From the NCBI GenBank assembly GCA_033807775.1, contig CM066324.1:131307501-131371500 (forward strand): a DNA stretch of 64,000 bases. The letters run 5' to 3'. Source of the DNA: Saussurea involucrata. Lineage: Eukaryota > Streptophyta > Magnoliopsida > Asterales > Asteraceae. Made by a program: the position numbers and the translations under genes. Under the pieces are notes generated by a model that saw nothing but the letters and a program-made list of their open reading frames with translations, was not told the DNA's origin and did not search any database. Positions 1 through 11,338 of the stretch are shown one piece after another; within the stretch, counting starts at the first letter, position 1; each line of letters opens with the position of its first letter.

Positions 1-1005
1 ATCGACACAACTCTCTTCACTCTGCATAAAAACGGTGAGATCCTTTTAGTACAAATTTACGTTGATGATATTATATTTGGTTCATCTGACCCTGGATTGT
101 GTACTTGGTTCTCGGGTATAATGAAGACCAGATTCTAGATGAGTATAATGGGAGAGATTAATTTCTTTCTTGGATTACAAGTCAAGCAATTTTCCTCAGG
201 CATCTTCATTAACCAGTCGAAGTATGTGTTTGACATCTTGAAGAAATTTAAGATGGAAAACTGTACCTCTATTGGAACACCTATGGCTCCTGGATCTAAA
301 ATAGGTCTGGATCCACAAGGTGAGGATGTAGATGTTAAGGATTACCGCGGGATGATAGGCTCTTTAATGTACCTGACGGCGAGTCGTCTAGATATAATGT
401 TTGCAACATGTCTCTGTGCAAGATTTCAGGCACAACCAAAGGTATCTCATCGGAGTGCTGTTAAAAGAATCTTTCGATACTTGAAGGGGACACCGTACCT
501 TGGTCTGTGGTACCCGAAAGGAACAGGATTTGAACTCACTGCATATTCTGATGCCGATCATGGTGGTAGTATGCTAGACCGGAAGAGCACATCTGGTCAT
601 GTCCAGTTTTTGGGTGATAAACTAGTAAGTTGGTCATCGAGGAAACAGAATTGTGTTTCAACATCAACTGCAGAGGCAGAATATGTGGCCGCTGCCAGTT
701 GCTGTTCACAGGTTCTGTGGATGAAGACTCAACTATCTGACTATGACTTCAAGTATGAGAAGATCCCCATTTACTGCGATAGCAAGAGTGCAATTGCAAT
801 ATCAGCTAATCCGGTCCAACATACAAAGACCAAACACATCAACATAAGGTATCATTTCATCAAAGATCACGTTGAAAAAGGTACGATTGAGCTATACTTT
901 GTCACAACTGAGTTTCAACTTGCCGATATTTTTACGAAAGCCTTGGATGAAAAACGTTTTAATTTCTTAGTATCCAAGCTCGGCATGTTGAACATGAAAG
1001 TTTAA
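1..1005 (+). pseudogene. Ty1/Copia Pol C-terminus: end of reverse transcriptase plus RNase H, with one internal stop
   Basis: The reading frame is open from the first base and carries the RT catalytic YVDD motif near 58-72, followed by DIIFGS. A TAG at 136-138 interrupts it; the same frame resumes at 139 with the RT connection region (FFLGLQVKQ). RNase H follows: SDADHGG near 550, STAEAEY near 665-690, and a Copia-style end with KTKHINIRYHFI and QLADIFTKAL. The frame stops at 1003-1005. Such a protein copies element RNA into DNA and degrades the RNA strand inside the virus-like particle. Gag, protease, integrase and the 5' LTR lie upstream of the window. The single nonsense codon makes this copy defective unless read through. 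The assignment to Copia is secure; the Sirevirus-like label rests on the long extra ORF downstream. Confidence 0.93.
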
Positions 1006-1556
1006 TATTCTATATTGATCATATAATGCATGGAAATATGTGTAACTCAATCTAGTTTTCTCTATCTAGATTGATACATACAAATTTTCATCTCATTCTA
1101 TTCTCAATCTAAAATATTTATTTTCATGTCTTTGTTGTTTTTCATTGTTTATTATCTATGTTGCCTTTTATTTCTTGTTATGATATCTATGCCTGCATAA
1201 GGTGTGTTCATAGTCTCAGGGGGAGTACAAATTATAGAGTATGCACAACAATAGGGGGAGTGTGTATCTCTGACTGAGCTTGTAAGTGTTGATTTCCTGT
1301 GCTTCCTACTTGAAGATCTAAAGGTAAGTTTTCTAATCTGTTTTTAAAACCACTTGCTTTTAAATGATGAAAATCTCTTTGCAAAATCTTTGCATCATTT
1401 AAGGGGGAGTGAAAACCGTGTTTTTTAAAAACCTTATGTGCTTAATCAATTGGAAGTTGGACATCTTCCAATGTGATAAAATCTTTCTTTTATTTTCTGA
1501 AAAATGTCCAATTTACATCAATATCGCTTGCGATTTCACATGTGGACAGTGAGATG
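1006..1556 (+). other. Spacer between pol and accessory region with three internal PPT-like tracts
   Basis: No ORF of note. Three short polypurine tracts with the core AGGGGGAG occur near 1218-1225, 1253-1260 and 1402-1409. They match the core of the PPT used at the 3' LTR (6645-6656). Confidence 0.6.
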
Positions 1557-1918
1557 TCGCAGCCTTCTATTGCGACTTCTCAATGAGCTTAAATAGTATC
1601 AAATCTCAATGGTGCATTGAGACTTGGAGGTTTGAACAGTACCAAATCGCAATGGTCTATTGCGACTTGGAGGTTTGAACAGTGCCAAATCGCAATGGCC
1701 TACTGCGATTTGACCATGTGAACAGTACCGAGTCGCAATAGACCATTGCGACTTGGAGAAATGAACAGTACCCGAGTCGCAATAGACCATTGCGACTTGG
1801 AGAGATGAACAGTACCGAGTCGCAATAGCCCATTGCGACTTGGGAAGATGAACAGTACCAAATCGCAATAGTCTGTTGCGATTTCAAAAGTTGTCAGGTC
1901 GTGATTTGTTTATTGCGA
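1557..1918 (+). repeat. Tandem array of about 43 bp units, each centred on a TCGCAA-N7-TTGCGA dyad
   Basis: Dyads start at 1557, 1604, 1647, 1690, 1733, 1777, 1820 and 1863, with a diverged one at 1899. Spacing is 43-47 bp, 36 bp for the last. Each is a 6 bp inverted repeat with a 7 bp spacer (8 in the last). The copy at 1604-1622 has changed both arms together (TCTCAA and TTGAGA), so symmetry is kept. The units also share a GAACAGTACC-like segment. The array ends about 70 bp upstream of a TATA-like sequence. Short translations through it are meaningless. Confidence 0.92.
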
Positions 1919-1987
1919 CTTGATGACACGTGGCTAGTCAAACCTTGGACCAATCAGATTGTGCCACGTGTCACTTTTTGAAAAATT

Positions 1988-2130
1988 CATATATACTGCG
2001 ACTTTGACCTTTTTTCAATATTCAAAATTTCTTAGATCCTCTCGAAATCTCTCTCTACTGTTTTTACGATTCAAGTTCTTATTTGAGATTCTGGTTCGTG
2101 GATTCATTTCACATCATCATCGAGGTAACC
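1988..2130 (+). promoter_or_regulatory. Candidate internal promoter and leader of the accessory ORF
   Basis: CATATATAC at 1988-1996 is a TATA-like box. A pyrimidine-rich, leader-like stretch (TCTCTCTCTACTG near 2048-2060) follows at a suitable distance. A good plant splice donor, GAG/GTAACC, lies at 2122-2130, and a plausible acceptor (CTATTCCAG) ends at 2650 just before the accessory ORF becomes recognisable. This resembles a plant gene start with a leader intron. I did not find a convincing in-frame ATG, so the start is unresolved. Confidence 0.4.
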
Positions 2131-2432
2131 TATCTCGATTTCTATCGTCATTCATCCACAAATACGTATGCTATTGTTGATTTTAGGGTTTTAGGGTCGA
2201 AATTGCTTAAATCTGCTAAATGTCGATATCTGTTGTTAGTTAGTAATTTTAGGTGGTTAGGGTTTGTTCACGTTGCAATTACGAGTCTAGTGGTAGTAGT
2301 TTTAACATATTTTGTGCAAAAATTCTAGAATCTGGGTTGAACACTTAGGGTTTATTTCAGTGTTCATCCAAGTCGCAACCAACATGTGTTCAAATGTTCA
2401 TCTGAATCGCAATGGTCACACATTCAACCAAG

Positions 2433-2483
2433 TCGCAGTCCTTCATTGCGACTTGAGGACCAAATCGCAATCTTGCATTGCGA
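2433..2483 (+). repeat. Two further TCGCAR-N7-TTGCGA dyads
   Basis: Dyads at 2433-2451 and 2465-2483 have the same arms and 7 bp spacer as the upstream array but lie 32 bp apart and downstream of the TATA-like box. Single half-sites flank them between about 2340 and 2560. Confidence 0.85.
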
Positions 2484-2581
2484 CTCCACTTGGTCTAATC
2501 CTCTTCCCATTGCGATGTCGCAGTGGTCAGTGACCTGCCTCTTTTTAGTTGATTGCGACTTAGCCAACACTTAGAAATTTT

Positions 2582-5500
2582 TTGAAAAAAAAAATATTTT
2601 TTAAAGGCAAACTCGATTTTGGTCCGATTCTTAACTGTGTACTATTCCAGATAGCTGAACTAGATGAACATGCTTCGGATGATAATACCATTATCCGTTC
2701 GCATCGCTCGTCACTTCCGTCAGTGAACGCACATGATCTAGACGAGGAGATTTATCCGTCGACGAGCCCGGCTTTGCAATTTCTAGACAACAACCACCAT
2801 CTAGATCTTGCAGTTCGTTTCGAACATCCAATCGTCACTGAAATTATCAGTCGTCATCCGGTACTGACTGCATTAACGAAGGTCGAGCTCGTGCCTGCGA
2901 TTTACCTCAAACAATTCTAGAGTACCTTATCATACAGACCAACCGACCGAGTACCGAAGTTTACAGCTAAGCTAGACCACTTCGATGTCCGATTCACTCT
3001 TCGGGGACTTAGACGATCTCTAAACCTACCCAGTGAAAATATTCAGGATCCGATTCCTGAATCTCAGCTTCTTGAGGACATTCGAAGTTTGGGTTATCAA
3101 CCTCTACCAAATCTTCCACTGACTGGATCTTCAACGTTCAGACGTAACTTCCTACCACCACTCTACTATTCGATATGCTCAATCTTCAACAGATGTATGA
3201 CGTCAAAGCATACTGGGTTAGATAAGACCAACCTAGCAACTCTACGCATGTTCCACGCGTTCGTCTTCAATCACAACATCGACTATGCTGTCTTGATCTG
3301 GAATGAAATGATTGAACTTGCTGCCGACCAGCTAAAACCGAAGATGAGACGTAACTTCGTCCCATTTCAGCGGTTCTTCCAGATCTTGATAAATCAAGCT
3401 ATGACAAACAACGACGAGATCCCACGCCGAGAGCAACATCCCCGAGGGCCGAGCCAATACATGCACGTTCTAAGAATGCCCAAGGCGATGAATTTTGCTC
3501 ATACTGCTATTCTACGAGAAGACTTACTCGCTTATGCTGACCAACAGTCCAGGGTAGTTAGGCAGTATAGGATAGATAATGCATTGCCGGTCCAGCCAGA
3601 GCCAGAGGGACCTACCCACGATGCAATTCCTTTAGGAGGTGAGGGTCTAAGAGTCGAGGGGGTTCAGGAACAAGGGGGTGTTCCTGAACAACGAGGGGTG
3701 AGAAGAACTAAAAGAAAGAGTGTTGGGAGAAGATTACGGACTGTTGGCCCTGCATCCTCTTCGCGACCAGCTCAATCACCACCTCAAACTCCTCCAGTTA
3801 ATGTCTTTGTCGATGATGTAACTTGGGATGAAGCTTATGCTGCTGCATCATCTCCAAATTATGATACAGCCAATCCAGACGACGAAATGGAACCTTTCAT
3901 TCCTCCACATAATGATGATGATGATGATGACGACGACTCAGATCAGGACCCGTCAGCGAACTTGATTCCGAGACATATGGGCAAAAGGCCACGGGTTAGG
4001 AGTTCAGATACTGAGTCGACTCGGCACACCGGACCTCTCGAAACTGCTACTGCTGCTGCGGGTCCTTCAACTATAAACGAAGAAGTAGAAGAAGAAGTAG
4101 TAGTAGAACAGTTAGGTAGTGGTGAGGAACGAGGGAGAAAAGAAATGAGTGAAGCTGTGATAGAGTCGGACAAAGTTTTAACTACCGACTCTCCCCAAAC
4201 CGTTACAAGCCAGGTAGCCACATCTACTACCGACGTGCGTTCGTCGACGTTGCGTATTGAAGAAGTCGTGGTCCGCCCAGCCATGCAAAGCACATCCCCA
4301 CTCACCCACTCATCGGTCTCTCAACAGGCCGGTGTTTCATTCTCCACAGGGGTTTTAGCACAAACTCTATCGGCGACACACTCGGTGTCGGCTGGTATTG
4401 AAACAGGTGGGCTCCCTCCCCGGCCACCGCCGTTCTTTCAAAGCACACAGAGTCTAGAGCCTTTCGATTCCACATCTTTTCCTAGGCCACATATGTTTGT
4501 ACAACACCAAGTTGGAGGCTTTCGTGCCCCAACCGGAACGCCCAGAGTGTCGTCGCCATTCGTTGGTGCTTCACGAGGACCGGGCGGAAGACCTGTCATT
4601 GCTAACACCATGCCAGCTTTGAACACAGGCAGTACGGTTGCTACAACCGCTACTTCAACCAGTAACCTAAGTGGTCTGGGTGTTAGTCCCTCTGAAGCTG
4701 AACGTGTACGGTCCTCTATTGGACCGGATAACCTTGTAACAGTGCCCCTTTTGCAGATAGCTATCAAGGCCTTGAGCAACTCTTATAAAGCTCATGTTGC
4801 CGAAATGAAAGAAGAGATGAAGAAGTTGTCTCAAGACGTATCCCGCGCTGTCAAAGGAAAAGGCATTGCAGATCCTACCGAAACACAACCTGACCCACAA
4901 ACTCTACCAGTTCCATTACATCAGATCCCAACTGACCAGCTCAAATCAGAGCTGTTAGCCCGACTCTTAGCCCAAGGCGATTCCAACACCGCTGAAGAAG
5001 TAGATCTTGTATCTCTACTACGCCAACAATCACAACCTCAACCCCAACCTCAAACTTCAACATCCTCAGATGGGTTAGCTACACTAAACACGCAGTATGA
5101 GAAGCTAACTGAAGCTATCTCAGATATGACCAACGCCCTACTCTCTGGATATCAGGCTCTTGCCAAACGGGTTTTAGTGGTTGAAGAAAGGTGTGGTGTT
5201 CAAGCTGAAGCCTCACAGAAAAGGAGACATGATGATCAGGATCCGCCTGATCAACATGAGGGGGAGAAGAGATCTACAGGTGTTGGTGAATCCAGTGGGG
5301 CAGCTACTGGAATTGTTCATGGCTCAGATCAGCCAGCTGGTGAACAGGGAACAGGTGGAACGGATACTGTTATGGAGAATGTGGACGACACAATAGTTCT
5401 AGCTGATGTCATAGCTGGGGTTGAAAAGCCTGCGGCTGTTGACAATAGAACCGAAATCATTGAAATTGACTCTGATGCAGAACCTGATCTTCTAAATTTC

Positions 5501-6622
5501 AAGATCAAAGAAGAAATGATTGACGCATTAGATGAACTTGACGTCGAGACAGAAACTGGGTCGCATGATATGGGTATAGAGTCTGAAGAAGATGTTCCGG
5601 CTATGCTAGAAAATGCTCCATCAAATGTTGAATCAGCAGGTCCAAGCTCAGGTACTCTAGCTCCACTTGCACCGATAATACCAGATGGTAAAATTAGAGA
5701 TCGAGTACTTGATGCAGAACTTCGTTTTTTCAAAGCCATTATTGATGCTGAACCAAGGTATGTAGCAACTGGACAGAGAGTTTCAATCCAAATTCCCTTT
5801 CTAGAAACCTTAAGAAAAGAATTATACGTGCGGGAAGTTCAACGAGTCAACTTGGAAAAGGTATATGGGATTGAAGATTGGCCTTCACTGAAGAAGATTG
5901 AATTCTTATATGTTATGAAGAACAAAGACAGAGGATCAGAAGCAGTCAAGTCAGATAACTTGATCATGAAGATACTCAAAGTTGAATCTAAGAAGCTGTT
6001 TGACGTCTTCTATCCTGAGTTCACCGTCTTGAGATCAGATGGGTCTGAAAGCGTATTCTATGAAGATGATTTCAAGAGTCTGAGGTTGAACGATCTTCTG
6101 AGTCTTCTCAACCTTCTTATTGAACATCCGGAGCTGAAGAGTACTGAGAACATGATACCATACAGAGCTGCCTTCCGAAGTGTGAAGAACTTTATGAAGA
6201 ACATCCTGAAGTTCTCGTACCTTACTGACTTTCAGATGGGCTTGGAATCCTTTCAAGCAAATGTGAACCTGAGAAGACCGAACAGACGCTTATCAGATAT
6301 TCAAGGTATCCCAGCTTACACCGTTTTGAGCAAGCCAGAACTTGGAGTCGTTTACATTGATACTGACTCAAAGAAGAAATTCATGCGAGTCATTGAAATG
6401 AACAAGTTCTGTGAGGGTACTTTGAAGATCATCTCGGTTCATCTGGAAAGCAGGCTTCGTCTGGATGCCAATGGAGAAGTAAAGCTTACGGACAAAGAAA
6501 AGGATCTGATCAACCAAATGCTGAAAGCCATATCCTACCGAAAAGACTACTGCCTGGAACTGCGCCGCTTCGAACACATCTTTGGACTCCGTAAAAGTAT
6601 TGTGACACCAGTAGACGTCTAA
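2582..6622 (+). pseudogene. Long accessory ORF (ORF3) of a Sirevirus-like Copia element, one nonsense codon
   Basis: One frame runs from 2582 to the stop at 6620-6622, broken only by a TAG at 2918-2920. The codons between that stop and 3089 stay open in frame, so the two parts belong to one protein of roughly 1,300 residues. The N-terminal globular part reads like the N-terminus of the accessory protein at 16602-19313: its QF-stop corresponds to QFW there, so the stop probably replaced a Trp codon. The middle is low complexity (acidic D/E runs near 3910-3945, Ser/Thr/Pro-rich, Gln/Pro repeats near 5030-5060) with a nuclear-localisation-like basic patch near 3700-3730. The C-terminal third (about 5690-6600) is globular with an RSDG motif near 6033-6044. 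I see no signal peptide or membrane segment, so a retroviral Env role is not supported. Function unknown. Confidence 0.75.
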
Positions 6623-6644
6623 ATCTTTTTCTCTACATTGGTAC

Positions 6645-6656
6645 AAAGGGGGAGAA
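6645..6656 (+). other. Polypurine tract of the first Copia element
   Basis: An A/G run with GGGGGAGAA lies directly before the 3' LTR that starts TGTTAGTGCTG, the expected place for plus-strand priming. Confidence 0.8.
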
Positions 6657-6910
6657 TGTTAGTGCTGAAATTGTAATTGTACCATGTAGAAGGACCTTTT
6701 GTGTAAATAGGGTATTCTATACCCTAGGTATATAATGTTTGTTTCTTTCCTCTTTAGGTCAAGAGGTCATCCACACACATAGTAGCCACACATAGTGTTC
6801 TTCCATTCCAATCATCATTGTGTGCTACATTGATCTTTCATGAATATAGAGATGACTTCCTTTGTTGTTAATATGAATTGATTACTTGTTCTGGGATCAC
6901 ACCATCCTAA
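6657..6910 (+). repeat. 3' LTR of the first Copia element, right end uncertain
   Basis: It starts with TG immediately after the PPT and holds a TATA-like sequence (GGTATATAATG) near 6727. The 5' LTR is outside the window, so the right boundary cannot be confirmed. A hairpin MITE begins near 6911 and may sit inside or at the very end of the LTR. Confidence 0.65.
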
Positions 6911-7127
6911 CCCACTTTTTGAATATTTTGTCTCACATGTGAATGTCTATAACAAATTGTTTATTTAAGAAAAAATTCGACAACATTTCCCCTTTACTCC
7001 CCAAATATGTGTATAATCAAAACACATATTCGTAGGAGCAAAGGGAAATGTCTATCAAATTTTCCTTAAATAATCAATCTGTTATAGCCATTCACATTCT
7101 AAATGAGACAAAGTATTCAAAAAGTAG
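6911..7127. mobile_element. Hairpin (foldback) MITE with arms of about 100 bp
   Basis: The segment from 6914 reads as an imperfect reverse complement of the segment ending at 7125: CTTTTTGAATA, TTTGTCTCA, TATAACA, ATTTAAG, TTTCCC and AATATGTGT all recur in mirrored order. TCCTAA at 6905-6910 and again at about 7128-7133 may be the target-site duplication. No coding capacity. Confidence 0.75.
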
Positions 7128-8109
7128 TCCTAAACTGGGGACTATCCAAAATTAATCTCTATTAGATCAATTTCGGACGGGTGACCTAAAAGCATATGAA
7201 CTTGTATAATAAATGTATGCATGCATGTTTCTATAATTCTATTTACACTTAATAATAGTTGGCAAAAAATATGAAAAGAATGTAAAGTAATGAAAAAATT
7301 AACGTACCTTACAAAAAAAGATCCACGGTGTAATAGTCGTCGTACACCTTTACGTATATCTCTTGATCAAGACGTCGTCCTACAATTAAACATTTTAAGT
7401 CGTTTATATTAATTATAAATTGATACAATTGTGTGTGTGTGTGTATATATATAATAGAATATGATAACATTATTGAGAAAAACATAAAAACGCCATTAAT
7501 ATATGATTTGTTGATAAATGAAATCAAAACATCATGCAATTGTGTTAATAATTAATATATTGATTGGTTAAAAATAATGAATTTAGTTAATACATACCTT
7601 GCAATATTTAATAGCTTTCAATGGATCAATATTCGCTCTTCAATTTGTGTGTAAAAAGTAAAAAAAGAAGATGGAGATACTATAAGACAAAAAAACGGCG
7701 GTTGGAAATTATATAAGAAAAACCCTACAATTTTAAACCCTTTTTAAACGGTTGTTTGAGTGAAAAACCGTTTGAAAAAGTAACGGACTTTTTTATACGG
7801 TTGTTTACGAAACCGTATAAAAAGACCTATGAATTTTACACGGTTACTTAAAAAAACCGTGTAAAAATGGTTGACAGTTTTTTATGCGGTGTTTTTTATG
7901 CAACCGTTTAAAATTCATGTCTTTTTATACGGTTTTCTATTAACAACCGTATAAAAAAGCCCGTAACTTTTTCAAACGGTTTCAAACTAAAAAAAAACCG
8001 TTTAAAAATGTACTTAAAAAAATACGGCCACCTTTTCAATCGGTTTTTTCGAATTTTTTTAAAAACCGTTTAAAAAAGTGCGTTTAAAAAAGGCATTTCT
8101 GTAGTAGTG
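7128..8109 (+). mobile_element. CACTA (En/Spm-type) remnant, right end
   Basis: The segment ends in GTAGTAGTG at 8101-8109, the reverse complement of a CACTACTAC terminus, the CACTA hallmark. The 370 bp before it is dense in short subterminal repeats in both orientations built on AACCGT followed by TTTAAA or ATAAAA (about 7735-8070), the usual transposase-binding region. No transposase ORF and no matching left terminus is visible, so this is a truncated or deletion derivative. Confidence 0.7.
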
Positions 8110-8938
8110 ATTGGTAAAACATAAGTCTTTTCCACCTTGTTTCAGCTTGTTCCATGGGATGGGGGTGGAACATGTCTGTTTCAGTTTGTTCCACCTTGTT
8201 CCAGTCTGTTCCACATAAAAATTCTGCCAAACATGAGACAACGGAATCTGTTCTATCCTGTCCAGTGTACCAAACGCACCCTTAAGATTGATTCATTTGA
8301 TTTTTTGGGGTTCTCTTTGTTGATAACATTTGTTTATTTTATTTTATTTGATAAATATATATATGTAGCTACTAGTAGATCAAGATGAAAATCAACGCAC
8401 CATTCATTTTTAATAAGAAAACATATGGAAAAACAACAAATATAGATGGTACTTTTATATCTATGTTGAAAACTCTTCTAAAAAGTTTCCAAAAGAAAAA
8501 AGTATTGATATTGATGTTAGTATTAGAATGAGATCTTGGTTTTCATCCTCAAGTTTATGAATATCCTATTGATCACAAGACACAATTCAAATTCTTTGTT
8601 TTGTGTTAAAGTTTTAACAAATCAAAATTAATGTTTTGGTTTTAAAGCTTTAAAATCTTATAAACTTTGTATATGTGTTTATGTAAAAATATGTGTTTTA
8701 ATGAAATAAACTAAAATATATTTTTATACGATGATATTACAATCTTATGGTCACTACATAATATTTACTAATTTTCATGAACACTAAAAATATGTGCTTG
8801 CTAACTTATTTTGGTATGAAACCGATAATAAGGAACTTTTAGTGTTTGGATGAAAAAAATGCTTATACTGGTTGGACATTGGTAATAAGGAGTTTTTATA
8901 AGTTACTTTCTTCTAACTTGTTAACTTATTCCGGTGTG
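8110..8938. other. AT-rich intergenic sequence without recognisable genes
   Basis: TTCCACCTTGTTCCA-like repeats at 8140-8215 and a MITE-like ACCAAACGCACCC edge near 8268-8280 are visible, otherwise nothing. Confidence 0.5.
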
Positions 8939-9102
8939 GTACTGTCATAAGTTACTTCATTCTAACTTATTTACTTATTTGTCAAACACTAAAAAACAAT
9001 TTATCGGCTTATAATGTTTCGGTACTGTCATAAGTTACTTCATTCCAACTTATTTACTTATTTGTCAAACACTAAAAAACAATTTATCGGCTTATAATGT
9101 TT
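8939..9102. repeat. Direct tandem duplication, 82 bp unit
   Basis: Copies at 8939-9020 and 9021-9102 are nearly identical, and the start of a third follows (GGTACCGTCAT). The unit looks like part of a MITE subterminal region. Confidence 0.85.
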
Positions 9103-9487
9103 TGGTACCGTCATTAGCTAATCCACACACTTTTTATAAAATTTCAGTTTGACACCACTTAAGATTGATAAACACTTAAAAAAACATAAGTTGTTTAAAT
9201 AAGCAATCTCGAACACCACCTAAATGTCATAATAGTATGCTTCATAAGACCAAGTAGTTGTTCCTCATAGTAAAAGTGTTGCAATAAGTTTATATAATAT
9301 TTTTTGCCATTTTAACAAATTTTTAGGATACCTTTAAAATAAAATGTCGTATTATTATTTTTTAACTGAACACTAGTGTCTTAACATTTTGTTAACAAAA
9401 CACATAAAATAGTAAAATACTCTATAAACTTATCACAACATTTTTATTATTCGGTCCTATAAACATATTACATGTATTGAGGGAGGT

Positions 9488-9737
9488 TCAGGGGAAAACT
9501 GAAAAAAATGGAAAACTGAAAAAAAAAACCTGGTAGCCCTTAATCTGAACGGTATGCATTTGTGCATATAAGTAAATTAAGTTGTTTTTTGGGTTTTATA
9601 CACATGTGCATCATGCATTTGTGCATATATGCACGTGTGCATGTTCTAAATTACTTGTATGCACAAGTGCATACCGTCCAGATAAAATGGCCATCGGGGT
9701 GTTCTTCAGTTTTCTGTTTTTTTTTAATTTCCCTTGA
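9488..9737. mobile_element. Foldback MITE
   Basis: The left end (GTTCAGGGGAAAACTG) and right end (reverse complement starting GTTCAAGGGAAATT) form arms of about 90 bp. The arms include a conserved inner block, ACGGTATGCA followed by TTGTGCATA. No coding capacity. Confidence 0.75.
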
Positions 9738-9743
9738 ACTTGA

Positions 9744-9772
9744 CCCTACATGTATAATTTATACATGTAGGG
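9744..9772. repeat. 29 bp perfect inverted repeat
   Basis: Two 14 bp arms (CCCTACATGTATAA and its complement) are separated by one base. The repeat fills the gap between two MITEs and may derive from their target-site or terminal sequences. Confidence 0.85.
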
Positions 9773-10392
9773 TAGGGGTGCTCATAGGTTGGGTTGGCCG
9801 GGTTGAAGGCACTTTGACAACCCAACCCAATCATTGCGGTTTGAAAAATCTCAACCCAACCCAACCCAATCAAAAGTGCAACCCAACCCAAACCGTTCGT
9901 GTTGGGTTGGGTTGGTCGGGTTGAAACTTTTATCGATCATTTCATCATTTTACTAAGTTATCGTGTCTATACAAATTACTATATGTTTCTAAATATTTAA
10001 ATGTTCAACCGATTTCTAAATCGTCTAATAAAAGATTTCTTATAAATATTATGTTTATAAATGCGACATCAAAAATAAATAACAAGCTCACTAAAGTAAC
10101 AAGTGACTAACAATTGTCTATTTATAAAATTTCAATAGTAACAAGATTTCTTTGACAGTAACAAAATGATGGTAACAAGAATTCAAAATAGATTTACATG
10201 TTTTTCACGGGTTGGCGGGTTGGGTCGGTTTGGTTTGGGGCTAACCCGTTATCAACCCAATATATACGGGTTGGTGAAAAATAGTATCGATTATACATCA
10301 GGTTCGCTTGGTTTGAGTTTTTTTTTGCCTCGGATTGGATTGGGTTGGGTTGGCCGGGTTGGTCAGGTTGGTCGGAAATTTGAGCACCCCTA
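9773..10392. mobile_element. MITE with TAGGGGTGCTCA terminal inverted repeats
   Basis: TAGGGGTGCTCA at 9773-9784 is matched by TGAGCACCCCTA at 10381-10392. Subterminal GGGTTGGGTTGG-type repeats lie in both halves. ORFs inside are products of the repeats. The family resembles non-autonomous hAT elements, but I could not define a clear target-site duplication. Confidence 0.7.
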
Positions 10393-10756
10393 TGTATAAT
10401 CATATAAATGAGTCTATCAAAATACTTACTTATTTTTGGACTTTTGTAAACTTGATTTGGTTATACTAATTGGTAAAAAAAATTAAAATTAAAATGTCAG
10501 GAGTGTGATATTGTGACCAAATCAATCAATATATATATTAAAAGAGAAAACCAAAGATGATGATGTGGCATCTTCTAAGTATGATAAGACCATTTTTCTT
10601 TTTTTCTAAGATTTTTGATTTTTTATATATTTGATTTGATAAAGACTTTTCCGTCCCTATACTACAAAGATGAAGTTCATTGAGTTAGGGTTGTTTTGGT
10701 AATTTTTAAAACTTTAACCTCCTAATCTTTTCATCTTCATTTCAAAAGTGAAACCT

Positions 10757-11338
10757 CCAAATCTTTTCAACTTCACTCTTGAATTTGAAAAACTCAAAAA
10801 CCCTTCCATTTTGTATCATGATTTGTTCATCACTATAGATCTTCATCTTCCTCTCCATATCACTTTATGTATGATTCATATCACCAATCATGCAGTGTTC
10901 TTCAACAAGATCATTTTTCAGGTAAACACTTTTTCTCCCTCTCTGACACTTGATTTTTTTCTATCATTTCATAAACTATTATTGTTCAACAAAATTGTAT
11001 TTCAGGATTACTTTGAGAATATTAATCCAGGTTCTATTTCTTATTGATCCAAATCCTTTCAACTTCACTCTTGAATTTGAAAAACTCAAAAACCCTTCCA
11101 TTTTGTATCATGATTTGTTCATCACTATAGATCTTCATCTTCCTCTCCATATCACTTTATGTATGATTCATATCACCAATCATGCATTGTTCTTCAACAA
11201 GATCATTTTTCAGGTAAACACTTTTCTCCCTCTCCGTCACTTGATTTTTTTCTATCATTTCATAAACTATTATTGTTCAACAAAATTGTATTTCAGGTTT
11301 ACTTTGAGAATATTAATCCAGGTTCTATTTCTTATTGA
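10757..11338. repeat. Direct tandem duplication, about 292 bp unit
   Basis: The copies begin near 10757 and 11049 and differ at only a few positions. Short ORFs of 99 and 171 codons cross the copies but are low-complexity Phe/Leu/Ile-rich translations with no recognisable domain. Confidence 0.85.

Noticed and set aside
1599..2574. Several short ORFs on both strands across the dyad array
   Set aside because: They translate the tandem repeat and leader-like sequence; no domain.
2582..6622. Retroviral envelope gene
   Set aside because: Position after pol suggests it, but there is no signal peptide, membrane segment or fusion-peptide-like stretch. The same holds for the other accessory ORFs.
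9562..10403. ORFs in the MITE at 9773-10392
   Set aside because: Translations of GGGTTGG-type repeats in both directions.
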